Below, in pieces: positions 11,011-19,368 of a stretch of 64,000 nucleotides of DNA. The stretch spans positions 1 through 64,000 of the forward strand of contig NZ_VFVL01000015.1 of assembly GCF_006442815.1 (NCBI RefSeq). Direction: 5' to 3'. Numbering within the stretch: the first letter of the stretch is position 1; each line of letters opens with the position of its first letter. The position numbers and the translations under genes are program-made. Under the pieces are notes generated by a model. The model saw nothing but the letters and a program-made list of their open reading frames with translations. It did no database searches and was not told where the DNA came from. Source of the stretch: Mesorhizobium sp. B2-4-3 (GTDB lineage Bacteria > Pseudomonadota > Alphaproteobacteria > Rhizobiales > Rhizobiaceae).

Positions 11011-12183
11011 TCAGGCGGTTTTCAGGGCCGGCCCCACATCGGGCTGGCCCACTTCGACCTGAGCGATGACGCGGTTGCGTCCTGCACGCTTGGCCGCATA
11101 AAGCGCGGCGTCCGCTTGCGCCAGCACCTCGTCGAGGGGGCGGCCGGCGGTCGAGCCGAATCCCATGCCGCCGCTGACGCTGCTGCGCAGCGGGCCGCGA
11201 TGGGTCGCAACGATCTCGGTGCCGAAAGCGACGCCGATCCGGCTGGCCATGTCATGCGCCTTTTCCGGCGTCACGCGCGCCATGACGAGCGCGAATTCCT
11301 CGCCGCCCAGCCGGAATGCGTCGACCCCTGCCCTGCCGTATTTCTTGATCACCGCCGCGAAGCGGCAAAGCACCTGGTCGCCGACGGGATGACCGAAGAC
11401 GTCGTTGGTCATCTTGAAATGGTCGAGATCGAACATCGCGATCGCCATGAACGGACCGAAGCTGCGATCGCCGTAAAGCTCGGTGAGCGCCCTGCGGTTC
11501 ATCAGGCCGGTCAGCGGATCGGTCATCGTCTCGGCCTTGAGCTCGATCTGCGCCTGCAAGTGGTGCAGCGAAAGCGTCAGCGCGCCGAGGCCGGTCATGC
11601 AGGCGACCGCGACGACGGAGTTCAGCCGTTCCGCCCAATTGTCGGGCGCGGCGCCGAGGACCCATTGCCCTTGCGCCAGCAACGTCAGGCCGCACAGCGC
11701 GAAGGACAGACCGCAGGCGCCGCTGAGGAACGAAACGACGAGCAGAATCCGCCGGTCGTGATCCCCCTTCATCCAGAACATCGCACCGATCGCCGCGAGC
11801 AGCACCGTCACGACCGCATAGGTGATCTGGAAGCCGATGCCGTCGAAGCCGAGATAGGTGACCAGAGCGCAGGCCGCCATCGCGGCCAGCGCCGGCACGA
11901 CGGCGCGGCGGTAGTCGCGAAAGCCGAGATACTGCATGGCCGACAGGCAGATGATCAGGAAACCCAGGGTCAACAGCGCCAGCACGACCTGGCACAGCCA
12001 GGGATCGGCATCCTTGGCATAGCGCCAGAACGCGACGACATGGACGACGAGCACCAGGGTGCCGCAGGCGACCGTGAGCACGAAGCGCGCCCGCGGCGTG
12101 GTGAGCCAGATTGCAAACATGGTAATGCTGAGGCATGTGCCCGACAGCGCCGCCGCGAGCAGGAGCGAACTGAAATCCAACAT
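11011..12183 (-). CDS. Membrane-bound diguanylate cyclase (GGDEF)
   Basis: 390 residues. The N-terminal half (about 1-205) has six or more hydrophobic segments and no recognised sensory fold. A linker with DPLTGLMNRRAL leads into a C-terminal GGDEF domain whose active site is GGEEF in FRLGGEEFALV, compatible with activity. No EAL domain and no clear RxxD inhibitory site were seen. It should make cyclic di-GMP at the membrane. It lies next to the tad pilus operon, but separated by 180 bases, so a link to surface attachment is only suggestive. Confidence 0.9.
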   Translation of the reverse strand: MLDFSSLLLAAALSGTCLSITMFAIWLTTPRARFVLTVACGTLVLVVHVVAFWRYAKDADPWLCQVVLALLTLGFLIICLSAMQYLGFRDYRRAVVPALAAMAACALVTYLGFDGIGFQITYAVVTVLLAAIGAMFWMKGDHDRRILLVVSFLSGACGLSFALCGLTLLAQGQWVLGAAPDNWAERLNSVVAVACMTGLGALTLSLHHLQAQIELKAETMTDPLTGLMNRRALTELYGDRSFGPFMAIAMFDLDHFKMTNDVFGHPVGDQVLCRFAAVIKKYGRAGVDAFRLGGEEFALVMARVTPEKAHDMASRIGVAFGTEIVATHRGPLRSSVSGGMGFGSTAGRPLDEVLAQADAALYAAKRAGRNRVIAQVEVGQPDVGPALKTA

Positions 12184-12323
12184 CCGTGAAGAACTGCCTC
12201 TAGCGTCTAGTCGGTGCCCGTCCCCTCAATGTAGGCTGGCTGCGGCTGGCGCAAACCGTTTTCGGACGATGCCCAACGCTACCTCGACACAGGGTTTACA
12301 AAGCGTCGACATGTGAGGCGAAA

Positions 12324-12343
12324 TCCCGTGACGATACACGGGA
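12324..12343 (-). terminator. Candidate hairpin at the end of the tad operon
   Basis: TCCCGTG at 12324-12330 pairs perfectly with CACGGGA at 12337-12343 across a 6-base loop, 21 bases beyond the stop of the last tad-operon gene on the minus strand. Only a short TTT follows on the minus strand, so termination is possible but weakly supported. Confidence 0.4.
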
Positions 12344-12363
12344 AACGAGAACCCGCAGACGGA

Positions 12364-12837
12364 TCAGCCCCTGTCGAGCAGCGCCAGATTGGCGTTGACC
12401 ACCGTCTGGTCAGCCATGCCGGCCTTGGCTTCGAGCAGCAGCGCGCGCGCCTTCTTCTTGTTGCCGCGCAGAAGCTGCGAATAACCCATGTTGTTGACGA
12501 TCTGGGGCTTGCGCCCGGCGACCTTCAACAGCTGCATATAGGCGCGATCGGCGAAGTCGAAGCGGCCAAGCTCGTCATAGGATGCGGCAAGCCCCATCCA
12601 GGCCTCGGCATTGTCGGACTTGAGCTCGACCGCCTTGCGGAAATGCTGTTCGGCAAGGCCAAAATTCGCCTCGCGGAACTGCGCCTTGCCTTCAACGAGG
12701 TCGTTGGCGCTGACATCCTTGGCCACCGGCTGGATCGCCGTGGTCTTGGTCGTGTCGACATTGTTGTTCGTCGTGCAGCCGGTAATCATCAAGACGGCCG
12801 CCAACGCCGCCGCTGCCCTGGGAAGTCTCTGACGCAT
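12364..12837 (-). CDS. TPR lipoprotein of the tad pilus locus (TadD-like)
   Basis: 157 residues. A lipoprotein signal ends MITGC with Cys21. The rest is TPR-like helical repeat, with AEQHFRKAVELKSDNAEAW as the clearest unit. TadD-type TPR lipoproteins are known accessory factors for assembling the Tad secretin in the outer membrane. It is the last gene of the minus-strand cpaB-tadC series, separated from tadC by 202 bases that hold a palindromic repeat, so it may have its own expression level. Confidence 0.8.
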   Translation of the reverse strand: MRQRLPRAAAALAAVLMITGCTTNNNVDTTKTTAIQPVAKDVSANDLVEGKAQFREANFGLAEQHFRKAVELKSDNAEAWMGLAASYDELGRFDFADRAYMQLLKVAGRKPQIVNNMGYSQLLRGNKKKARALLLEAKAGMADQTVVNANLALLDRG

Positions 12838-12967
12838 GCCCCTGCCCCATCGCCCGATTTGCCGGGTCGTTCTTCAGGAAAAACCATACAGAAGAGCGAT
12901 TAAGCTTCGGTGCCGAAATGCAGCTAAATTTTGGTTGTCCGCAGAGGATGCGTTAACCACGGCTGCC

Positions 12968-13040
12968 AGGATTCAGGTCAGGCCCGAGCCGAAAGTGGCG
13001 GGTTCCGAGAACCGGCCTTCGCCGGCCTCACCTGAATCCT
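12968..13040. repeat. Intergenic palindromic repeat, family A copy 2
   Basis: Arms of 17 bases, AGGATTCAGGTCAGGCC at 12968-12984 and its near-complement ending at 13040, pair at 16 of 17 positions. The interior shares ATTCAGGTCAGGC, CGAGCCGAAAGTGG and GAGAACCGG with the copy at 6239-6379 but is much shorter. It touches the tadC stop codon and lies inside the tad operon, before the TPR gene. Confidence 0.75.
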
Positions 13041-14002
13041 CAGTGCGCGGTCAGCTTCACGATGATCGGTATGATGGCGATCATCAGCACCACCGGCAGG
13101 ATGCAAACCGTCACCGGGACCGACATCTTGGCCGGCAGGGCATGCGCCTTCTCCTCGGCCAGCGACATGCGCTTGTGCCGCATTTCGTCGGAAAAGACGC
13201 GCAGCGAGCCCGACAGGCTGGTGCCGAGTTCCTTGGATTGCTGCAGCAGCGTCGCGAAGGAGCGAACCTCATCGAGGCTGAGGCGGTCGGCAAGCGCCTT
13301 CAGCGCGTCGTCGAGGCTGCGCCCGGCCCGCAACTCCAGCGACACCAGGATCAGGTTCTGGCTGAGCGACGGATAGGTCCTGGCAAGCTCCCTGGAGACC
13401 CGCTCGATGCCGGCCTCCATGCTCATGCCGGCATCGGAACAGACAATCATCAAATCCATGAAATCGGGAAAGCCGTTGCGGTATTCGCGCATCTTTTCCC
13501 GAATTTTCTGCGTCAGCACCAGGCCCGGCAGGAAATAGCCGCCGGCACCGGACAGGATGATGAAGGTCCAGCGGCTGGTCATGGTCGACTCGGCGCTTGC
13601 CGCCCAGTGGTTGATCAGGAATGATCCGAGCGCTGCGCCGACCAGCGCGGCGAAACGGATGAGGAAGAACATGCCGACGGCGCGCGGCTCCATGTAGCCG
13701 GCTTGGATCAGCTTCAGGCGCAGCCGCGCGACATTTTCCGGATCGCTCTTGGCGTAGAACTCCTGCGCCCGCTTCACCGCCTTCTCGCGCACGGCATTGG
13801 TGCTTTTCTTGGGCGCGGGTTCCGCCTGCTCGGCCGGCTGCAGTATCTCCACCTTCAGCCGGCGCTTGACCTCGCCGCGATCGCCCTTAGCGAGCACCAG
13901 CGGCCAGGCGACGGCGCCGCCGCCCAGCACAAGGAGCAGCACGGCGACCGGCACCAGCGAGGTCGGCGCGAGCGAGGCGAGGAAGCGGATGACGTCTTCC
14001 AT
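13040..14002 (-). CDS. tadC: Tad pilus inner-membrane platform protein TadC
   Basis: 320 residues of the type II secretion F-domain family. An N-terminal membrane segment is followed by a charged linker, two hydrophobic segments around 105-165, the F domain with GFPDFMDLMIVCSDAGMS and a C-terminal hydrophobic anchor. It should form the inner-membrane platform together with TadB. It starts one base after the tadB stop on the minus strand, so the two are translationally linked. Confidence 0.92.
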   Translation of the reverse strand: MEDVIRFLASLAPTSLVPVAVLLLVLGGGAVAWPLVLAKGDRGEVKRRLKVEILQPAEQAEPAPKKSTNAVREKAVKRAQEFYAKSDPENVARLRLKLIQAGYMEPRAVGMFFLIRFAALVGAALGSFLINHWAASAESTMTSRWTFIILSGAGGYFLPGLVLTQKIREKMREYRNGFPDFMDLMIVCSDAGMSMEAGIERVSRELARTYPSLSQNLILVSLELRAGRSLDDALKALADRLSLDEVRSFATLLQQSKELGTSLSGSLRVFSDEMRHKRMSLAEEKAHALPAKMSVPVTVCILPVVLMIAIIPIIVKLTAH

Positions 14003-14003
14003 C

Positions 14004-14969
14004 TCAGAACCTGAAATTCGACATCTTGAACATGATGGCGTTGCCGAGCAGCAGCCAGATGATGGAGCCGCCCATCATGTACCAGGTCTTCGGCACGTCC
14101 CAGACATCCTGGTAGAATTGCGGCATCAGCACCATGATGGCGGTGAACAGAAGCGCGGGGATCGCAGTCAGGATGTAAGCCGACATGCGCCCTTCCGTCG
14201 AAATGGCGCGCACCTTGCGGCGCAGCTTGCCGCGGTCGCGGATCGTCACCGACAGGCCGTCGAGGATCTCGCGCAGATTGCCGCCCGAACTGCTCTGGAT
14301 CGAGACCGCCGTGACGAACAGCGGCAGGTCCTCATGCCCCACCCGGTCGAAAAGGTTGTTCAGCGCCGAGACCAGGTCGGAGCCATAGGTCACCTCGTCG
14401 GCGACGACGCCGAACTCGGTGCCGATCGGATCGGCCATTTCGCGCGACACCATGGCGATCGCCACCGGCACCGGATGGCCGGCCTTCAGGCCGCGCGTGA
14501 TCAGCTCCAGCGCCTCGGGCAGTTGCATGCCGAACCGCTTGTGCCGGCGCTTGCGCAGGAAGCGCATGGCCACTACCGGCAGCACCGGCAACAGCAAGAC
14601 AAACAGGATGAGGCCGAACAGGAGTGGCAGGCCCTTCCAGATGCCGACAAGCGCCAGCGCCGCGGCCACGCCCGAGGTGATCGTCAGGAACTTCGGCAGC
14701 GGCGTGGTCATGCCGGACTGCGTGCGCAGGGCGCGGAAGCGGTCGAGGGAAAAGATGGAGCCGCCGCCGTCGATCCCGCGTTCCTTGCGCAGCTGGATCA
14801 GCACCTGCTCCTGGCTGATCTTGTTCTCCGCGAGCTTCATGCGGCGGTTGATGGCCTTGCGCTTGTCGCTGCGCCCGGCATAGAGCAAATAAAGGCCCTC
14901 GGCGATCATGATACCGGTGAGCGCCGCCGCGGCGTAGACGACGTAGACAGGGCTGAATCCCTCAAACAC
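14004..14969 (-). CDS. tadB: Tad pilus inner-membrane platform protein TadB
   Basis: 321 residues with a GTG start at 14969. N-terminal membrane segment, then a pair of segments near 95-135, an F domain containing LPEALELITRGLKAGHPV and SSSGGNLREILDGLS, and a C-terminal membrane segment. It pairs with TadC to form the platform on which the CpaF ATPase acts. It starts 4 bases after the cpaF stop. Confidence 0.92.
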   Translation of the reverse strand: MFEGFSPVYVVYAAAALTGIMIAEGLYLLYAGRSDKRKAINRRMKLAENKISQEQVLIQLRKERGIDGGGSIFSLDRFRALRTQSGMTTPLPKFLTITSGVAAALALVGIWKGLPLLFGLILFVLLLPVLPVVAMRFLRKRRHKRFGMQLPEALELITRGLKAGHPVPVAIAMVSREMADPIGTEFGVVADEVTYGSDLVSALNNLFDRVGHEDLPLFVTAVSIQSSSGGNLREILDGLSVTIRDRGKLRRKVRAISTEGRMSAYILTAIPALLFTAIMVLMPQFYQDVWDVPKTWYMMGGSIIWLLLGNAIMFKMSNFRF

Positions 14970-14973
14970 CGGC

Positions 14974-16395
14974 CTAGTCCTGCGGCCGGCCGGGTTCGAA
15001 ATACTTGCCCGGGAATTCGATGCCCATGTTGCGCAGATCCTCGAGGAAGCGTGGCCGGATACCGGTCGCTTCGAAGTGGCCCAGGATCTTTCCGTCCGCC
15101 TCCATGCCGGTGCGCACGAAGCGGAAGATCTCCTGCATCTGGATGACGTCGCCTTCCATGCCGGTCACTTCGGCGACGCTGGTCACCTTGCGCTTACCGT
15201 CGGACAGGCGCGTCAGCTGGACGATGATGTCGATGGCGCTGGAGATCTGGCTGCGGATCGACTGCACGGTCATCGGCATGCCGGTCATGCCGAGCATCTG
15301 CTCCAGACGCGAGATGGCGTCGCGCGGCGTGTTGGCATGGATGGTTGCCATCGAGCCTTCATGACCGGTGTTCATCGCCTGCAGCATGTCGAAGGCTTCC
15401 TCGCCGCGGCACTCGCCGAGGATGACGCGGTCGGGGCGCATGCGCAGCGCGTTCTTGACCAGGTCTCGCTGCTTCAATTCGCCGTGGCCCTCGATATTGG
15501 CCGGGCGCGTTTCCATGCGCGCGACATGCGGCTGCTGCAATTGCAGCTCGGCCGCGTCCTCGATGGTGATCAGGCGCTCGTCTTCCGGAATGAAGGCCGA
15601 CAAGGCGTTGAGCATCGTCGTCTTGCCCGTGCCGGTGCCGCCGGAGATGATCGTGGTCTTGCGGGCATGCACCGCCGCCGCCAGCACCTCGGCCATGTTC
15701 TGGGTGATGGCGCCGAATTCGACCAGCTTGTGCAGGCCGAGCTTGTTCTTGGAGAACTTGCGGATCGACACCAGCGGCCCGTCGACGCCGACGGGACGGA
15801 TCGCCGCGTTGAAGCGCGAGCCGTCGAGCATGCGGGCGTCGACCATCGGCTGCGATTCATCGACGCGGCGGCCGACCGCCGCGACGATTTTATTAATGAT
15901 TCGAAGCAGATGTGCCTCATCCTTGAACGGGATGTTGACCTGCTGCAGCTTGCCGCGCTTTTCGACGAAGCAGTTCTGGTGGCCATTGATCAGGATATCG
16001 TTGATCTCGGGGTCCTTGAGCAGCGGCTCCAGCGGGCCTAGGCCGACCATCTCGTCGACGATGTCGTCGACCAGGGCGTCGAGCTCGGCGTTGTTGATCG
16101 CCATCCGCTCATTGCGCGTCTTTTCCGAGACGAAATCATGCACCTGCCGGCGCATTTCATCCCGGGGCAGCCGCTCCAGCGCCACCAGATTGATCTCCTC
16201 GAGCAGCATGCGATGGATACGCACACGCGCATCGAGCACCTTGTTGGCGCTCTTTGCAGGCGCTGCTTCAGGCTTCGGCGGCGCCGGCTTGCGGGTCGTC
16301 GGGATGATCACTGCATTGTGTGTGACCGGCGCGGGTTCGGGCGCCCGCTGCGGACGAACGTCGCGGCTCTGCAGGTTGGAAAAGCGGCTGTTCAT
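14974..16395 (-). CDS. cpaF: Tad pilus assembly ATPase CpaF/TadA
   Basis: 473 residues of the secretion-ATPase superfamily. Walker A GGTGTGKTT is at 252-260, followed by ITIEDAAELQL, the Asp-box/Walker B region RPDRVILGECRGEEA and the His-box region GHEGSMATIHANTPRD. The N terminus is a variable Pro/Ala-rich leader of about 50 residues. It powers pilus assembly at the inner membrane. Its ATG overlaps the cpaE stop by four bases (ATGA). Confidence 0.95.
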   Translation of the reverse strand: MNSRFSNLQSRDVRPQRAPEPAPVTHNAVIIPTTRKPAPPKPEAAPAKSANKVLDARVRIHRMLLEEINLVALERLPRDEMRRQVHDFVSEKTRNERMAINNAELDALVDDIVDEMVGLGPLEPLLKDPEINDILINGHQNCFVEKRGKLQQVNIPFKDEAHLLRIINKIVAAVGRRVDESQPMVDARMLDGSRFNAAIRPVGVDGPLVSIRKFSKNKLGLHKLVEFGAITQNMAEVLAAAVHARKTTIISGGTGTGKTTMLNALSAFIPEDERLITIEDAAELQLQQPHVARMETRPANIEGHGELKQRDLVKNALRMRPDRVILGECRGEEAFDMLQAMNTGHEGSMATIHANTPRDAISRLEQMLGMTGMPMTVQSIRSQISSAIDIIVQLTRLSDGKRKVTSVAEVTGMEGDVIQMQEIFRFVRTGMEADGKILGHFEATGIRPRFLEDLRNMGIEFPGKYFEPGRPQD

Positions 16396-17606
16396 CCTGC
16401 CTTCCTCTTCAGCAAGCCCTTGCCCAGGCCAAACAGCGACTTCGACTTGGCCATCGTCTGGACGGCCTCCTCCGGCAGGATGATCTTCTTCAGGTCGTTG
16501 ACGACATTGGCGTTGGGGTCGATGGCGTGCAGCGGCACGCCGCGGTCGACCGCCTCGCGCACCAGCCGGTAATTGTTGGAGATGCCGCCGACGAAATGCT
16601 CGCCGAGAATCTCCTGGACGTCGGCCTGCTTGATACCGCTGTCGAACATCTTCTGCTCGAAGCGGTTAACGATGACGTTGGGCTTCACTTCCTTGCCGGC
16701 GGTCTCATAGACGGCCTGGATGAGACGCTGCGTATGGCGCAGGCAGGGCACCGTCATCTCGGCGACGATATAGAGCTTGTTCGAGCCGAGCAGCACCGTC
16801 TCGGTCCAGGGGAACCATGTGCGCGGCAAGTCGATGACGACATTGTCGAAATAGGCCGCCACGAGGTCGAGCATGCGCACCACGACATCGGTCTTGAACG
16901 AGCGCATGTCCGACGGGCGCGTGGGAGCGGCAAGCACGCACAGCCCGCTCGCATGCTTGGACAGCATCACGTCAAGCAATTGCCGGTCGAGGCGCTCCGG
17001 CTGGTTCTCGATTTCCGTGATGTCGAAGCGCGGTTCGAGATCGAGATATTCGGCGCAGGCGCCCTGCTGGAAATTGAGGTCGACGACGCATGTCGAGGCG
17101 CCGCGCGTCACCGAATGATGCAGTTGGAACGCCGTCTGCAAGGCGAGTGTGGTGGTGCCGACGCCGCCGGCGGCCGGCATGAACGTGTAGATGTGCGATT
17201 CGGTGTTCTCTTCCCGCCCCGGCCCTTGCAGCGCACGGATGACGGAACGCACCAGGTCGGCCGTGGTGATCGGCTTGACCAGAAAATCGGCGACCTTGAG
17301 CTGCACCAGGATACGCACCGCCGCCGCGTTGAATTCCTGGGTCACGACGACCACCGGAACGCTGCCTTCCAGCCGTCGCATGACGCGCTGCAGCGACTCG
17401 ATTTCCTCGAGCTTGGCTGCATCCATGTCGACGATGACCGTGCCGAAGGCCGCCTCGAGGATCTCGCCGCGCAGCTCGTTGACGCTCTTTTCCAGCGTCA
17501 AAAGCTCGATGACCTCGGAGGCCGCGAAAGCCGTCCGCGTGTCTTGCAAGAACGTCGTGTCCGTCGAAACGAGCAGGATCTTCTTGGTCTTGCTACCAGA
17601 TGCCAT
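16392..17606 (-). CDS. cpaE: Tad pilus localisation protein CpaE/TadZ
   Basis: 404 residues. The N-terminal 120 residues resemble a receiver domain, with VIVDMDA in place of a phosphorylation site and VADFLVKPIT near its end. A ParA/MinD-like ATPase follows: its P-loop region at 145-153 reads AAGGVGTTT, so the leading Lys of the usual KGG signature is replaced by Ala. In Caulobacter, CpaE places the pilus machine at the pole. It lies 13 bases after the small lipoprotein gene and overlaps cpaF. Confidence 0.9.
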   Translation of the reverse strand: MASGSKTKKILLVSTDTTFLQDTRTAFAASEVIELLTLEKSVNELRGEILEAAFGTVIVDMDAAKLEEIESLQRVMRRLEGSVPVVVVTQEFNAAAVRILVQLKVADFLVKPITTADLVRSVIRALQGPGREENTESHIYTFMPAAGGVGTTTLALQTAFQLHHSVTRGASTCVVDLNFQQGACAEYLDLEPRFDITEIENQPERLDRQLLDVMLSKHASGLCVLAAPTRPSDMRSFKTDVVVRMLDLVAAYFDNVVIDLPRTWFPWTETVLLGSNKLYIVAEMTVPCLRHTQRLIQAVYETAGKEVKPNVIVNRFEQKMFDSGIKQADVQEILGEHFVGGISNNYRLVREAVDRGVPLHAIDPNANVVNDLKKIILPEEAVQTMAKSKSLFGLGKGLLKRKAG

Positions 17607-17619
17607 CGTCGTCAGCCCA

Positions 17620-17895
17620 TCAGTCCGATGTCGTTGATGATGATGTCGTCGATGACGGCGCGGAGCCGGCCTTCGCGCCGACGGCGGTGCTCTCGGAACC
17701 CGGGCGCTGGGCCGGCACGAGAAGCCTTGTGTTCTGCACGCCGTACTTCCACGGATCGACCATCTGCATGGCGGTGTTGGATGCCTGTGCGTTGCCGACT
17801 CCGGGCGTCACCCCTTCGGTGCGGACATAGTCGTCGCTGGTGCAGCCGCCGGCCAAACCGGCGAGCAGCAGAGCGATGCAGACGGGGATGCGCAT
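17620..17895 (-). CDS. Small lipoprotein in the CpaD position of the tad operon
   Basis: 91 residues. Lipoprotein signal ending LAGGC with Cys18, then a conserved-looking middle (TEGVTPGVGNAQ and MQMVDPWKYGVQNT) and a Ser/Thr-rich tail. It lies exactly between cpaC and cpaE, where related operons have CpaD, normally more than 200 residues. The Pro-Trp stretch weakly recalls CpaD, so this may be a reduced CpaD or an unrelated pilotin. The cpaC stop is 4 bases upstream and cpaE starts 13 bases downstream. Confidence 0.75.
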   Translation of the reverse strand: MRIPVCIALLLAGLAGGCTSDDYVRTEGVTPGVGNAQASNTAMQMVDPWKYGVQNTRLLVPAQRPGSESTAVGAKAGSAPSSTTSSSTTSD

Positions 17896-17899
17896 GGCC

Positions 17900-19339
17900 T
17901 TAGTCCTTTGGCAGATCGAGGAAGTGGCCGGACGTGGCGGCAGCCATCGAGCGGGCGGCGCTGCCGTCCGCCAGCGTCACCGGACGCTTCGACGCCGAGG
18001 CGTCCACTTCCTCGGTGTTGTTCAGGAAATAGTCGGCGGGACTAGCCGGCTGGGTGCCGTCGGTCGGCTCGACCATCTTCTTCGAGGGATCGACCGGCTT
18101 GACCAGGTAAGGCGTGACGATGATGACCAGGTCGGTCTCGCGCCGCTGATAGGATTTCGACGAAAACAGCGGACCGAGCACCGGCAGCTTGCCGATCCCT
18201 GGCACCCGCGATGTCGTGATGTCGTTCTGCGACTGCAGAAGGCCGGCGATCATGAAGCTCTGGCCGTTCTTGAGGTCGACCGACGTCCTGGCGCGGCGCA
18301 CGATGAAGGCCGGAATGGAGATGCCGCTGCTGACCTGGATGGAAGCCGACGGGTCGATCGAGGACACTTCCGGCGCGATATCGAGGCTGACCAGCCCGTC
18401 CTTCAGCACCGTCGGCGTGAAATCGAGGCCGACGCCGTACTTCTTGTAGGTGACGCTGATCTTGCCATTGTCTTCGGAAACCGGGATCGGGAACTCGCCG
18501 CCGGCAAGGAAGCTCGCCGTCTGGCCCGAACGCGCAATCAGGTTCGGCTCCGCCAGCCGCCGCGCCAGGCCGCGCTCCTCCAGCGCCTTGATGGCGATGT
18601 CGATTGAAACGCCGTTCGACAGCAGACTGCCGATAATCTCGCCTGTTCCGGCAGCCGTCAGGTCTCCCCCATCCGGATTCAGCACGACTTTGCGATTGCC
18701 GATGCCATAGGCGAAATTGGCGGCGTACTTGGCGCCGAGATCCTGACCGGCCTGGCGGTTGATCTCGACGAAGCGGACATTGAGCTGCACCTGCTGCGAG
18801 GACGAGATGTTGACCGAGTTGATGACTTCCTCATTGCCGGAAAAGCGCGACGCGATCTTGCTGGCCTTGTCGGCGGCGACCGCATCGTCGGCTTCGCCCG
18901 ACAGCACGACGCGGCCGTTCGCCGAACCGACCTTGATCTTGGCGTCGGGCACGCTGGCGCGGATGGTGCTGGCCAGCTGGTCGGTGTCCAGCGTCACCTC
19001 GATGTCGATGGTACCGACAAGCTGCTTGTTCTGGTCGAACAGGGCGATGCCGGTGGTGCCCAGATTGTTGCCGAGCACGTAGAAGGACTTGTCGGTCAGC
19101 GGATTGACGTTGGCGATCTCCGGATCGCCGATGACGATCTGGTAGAAGGCGGCGCTCGTCATGATCGTCTTCGGCTTGCCCTTGGCCACCTTGATCGACG
19201 CGTTCTTGTTCGCCGAGACATAGACGACGTCATTGTCCGCCCTTGCCGGCGCGGCGACGCCAAGCATTGCCGCCGCCAGCGCTATCGCGCCGAGAAGACG
19301 CCATCCCCCGGTCGTCCGAAATGCATCAAACCCGAACAT
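17900..19339 (-). CDS. cpaC: Tad pilus outer-membrane secretin CpaC/RcpA
   Basis: 479 residues. Signal peptide ending near residue 34 (AAPARAD), an N-terminal pilus-secretin domain with KGKPKTIMTSAAFYQIVIGDPEIANVNP-type sequence (about 50-110), a BON-like region (about 115-180) and a C-terminal secretin domain with VQLNVRFVEINRQ, the beta-lip region and VPGIGKLPVLGPLFSSKSY. It forms the outer-membrane channel for the pilus. It is second in the operon, 29 bases after cpaB. Confidence 0.94.
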   Translation of the reverse strand: MFGFDAFRTTGGWRLLGAIALAAAMLGVAAPARADNDVVYVSANKNASIKVAKGKPKTIMTSAAFYQIVIGDPEIANVNPLTDKSFYVLGNNLGTTGIALFDQNKQLVGTIDIEVTLDTDQLASTIRASVPDAKIKVGSANGRVVLSGEADDAVAADKASKIASRFSGNEEVINSVNISSSQQVQLNVRFVEINRQAGQDLGAKYAANFAYGIGNRKVVLNPDGGDLTAAGTGEIIGSLLSNGVSIDIAIKALEERGLARRLAEPNLIARSGQTASFLAGGEFPIPVSEDNGKISVTYKKYGVGLDFTPTVLKDGLVSLDIAPEVSSIDPSASIQVSSGISIPAFIVRRARTSVDLKNGQSFMIAGLLQSQNDITTSRVPGIGKLPVLGPLFSSKSYQRRETDLVIIVTPYLVKPVDPSKKMVEPTDGTQPASPADYFLNNTEEVDASASKRPVTLADGSAARSMAAATSGHFLDLPKD

Positions 19340-19368
19340 CTTGCCCCGTCCCCGCCGGTCCCCACCGG

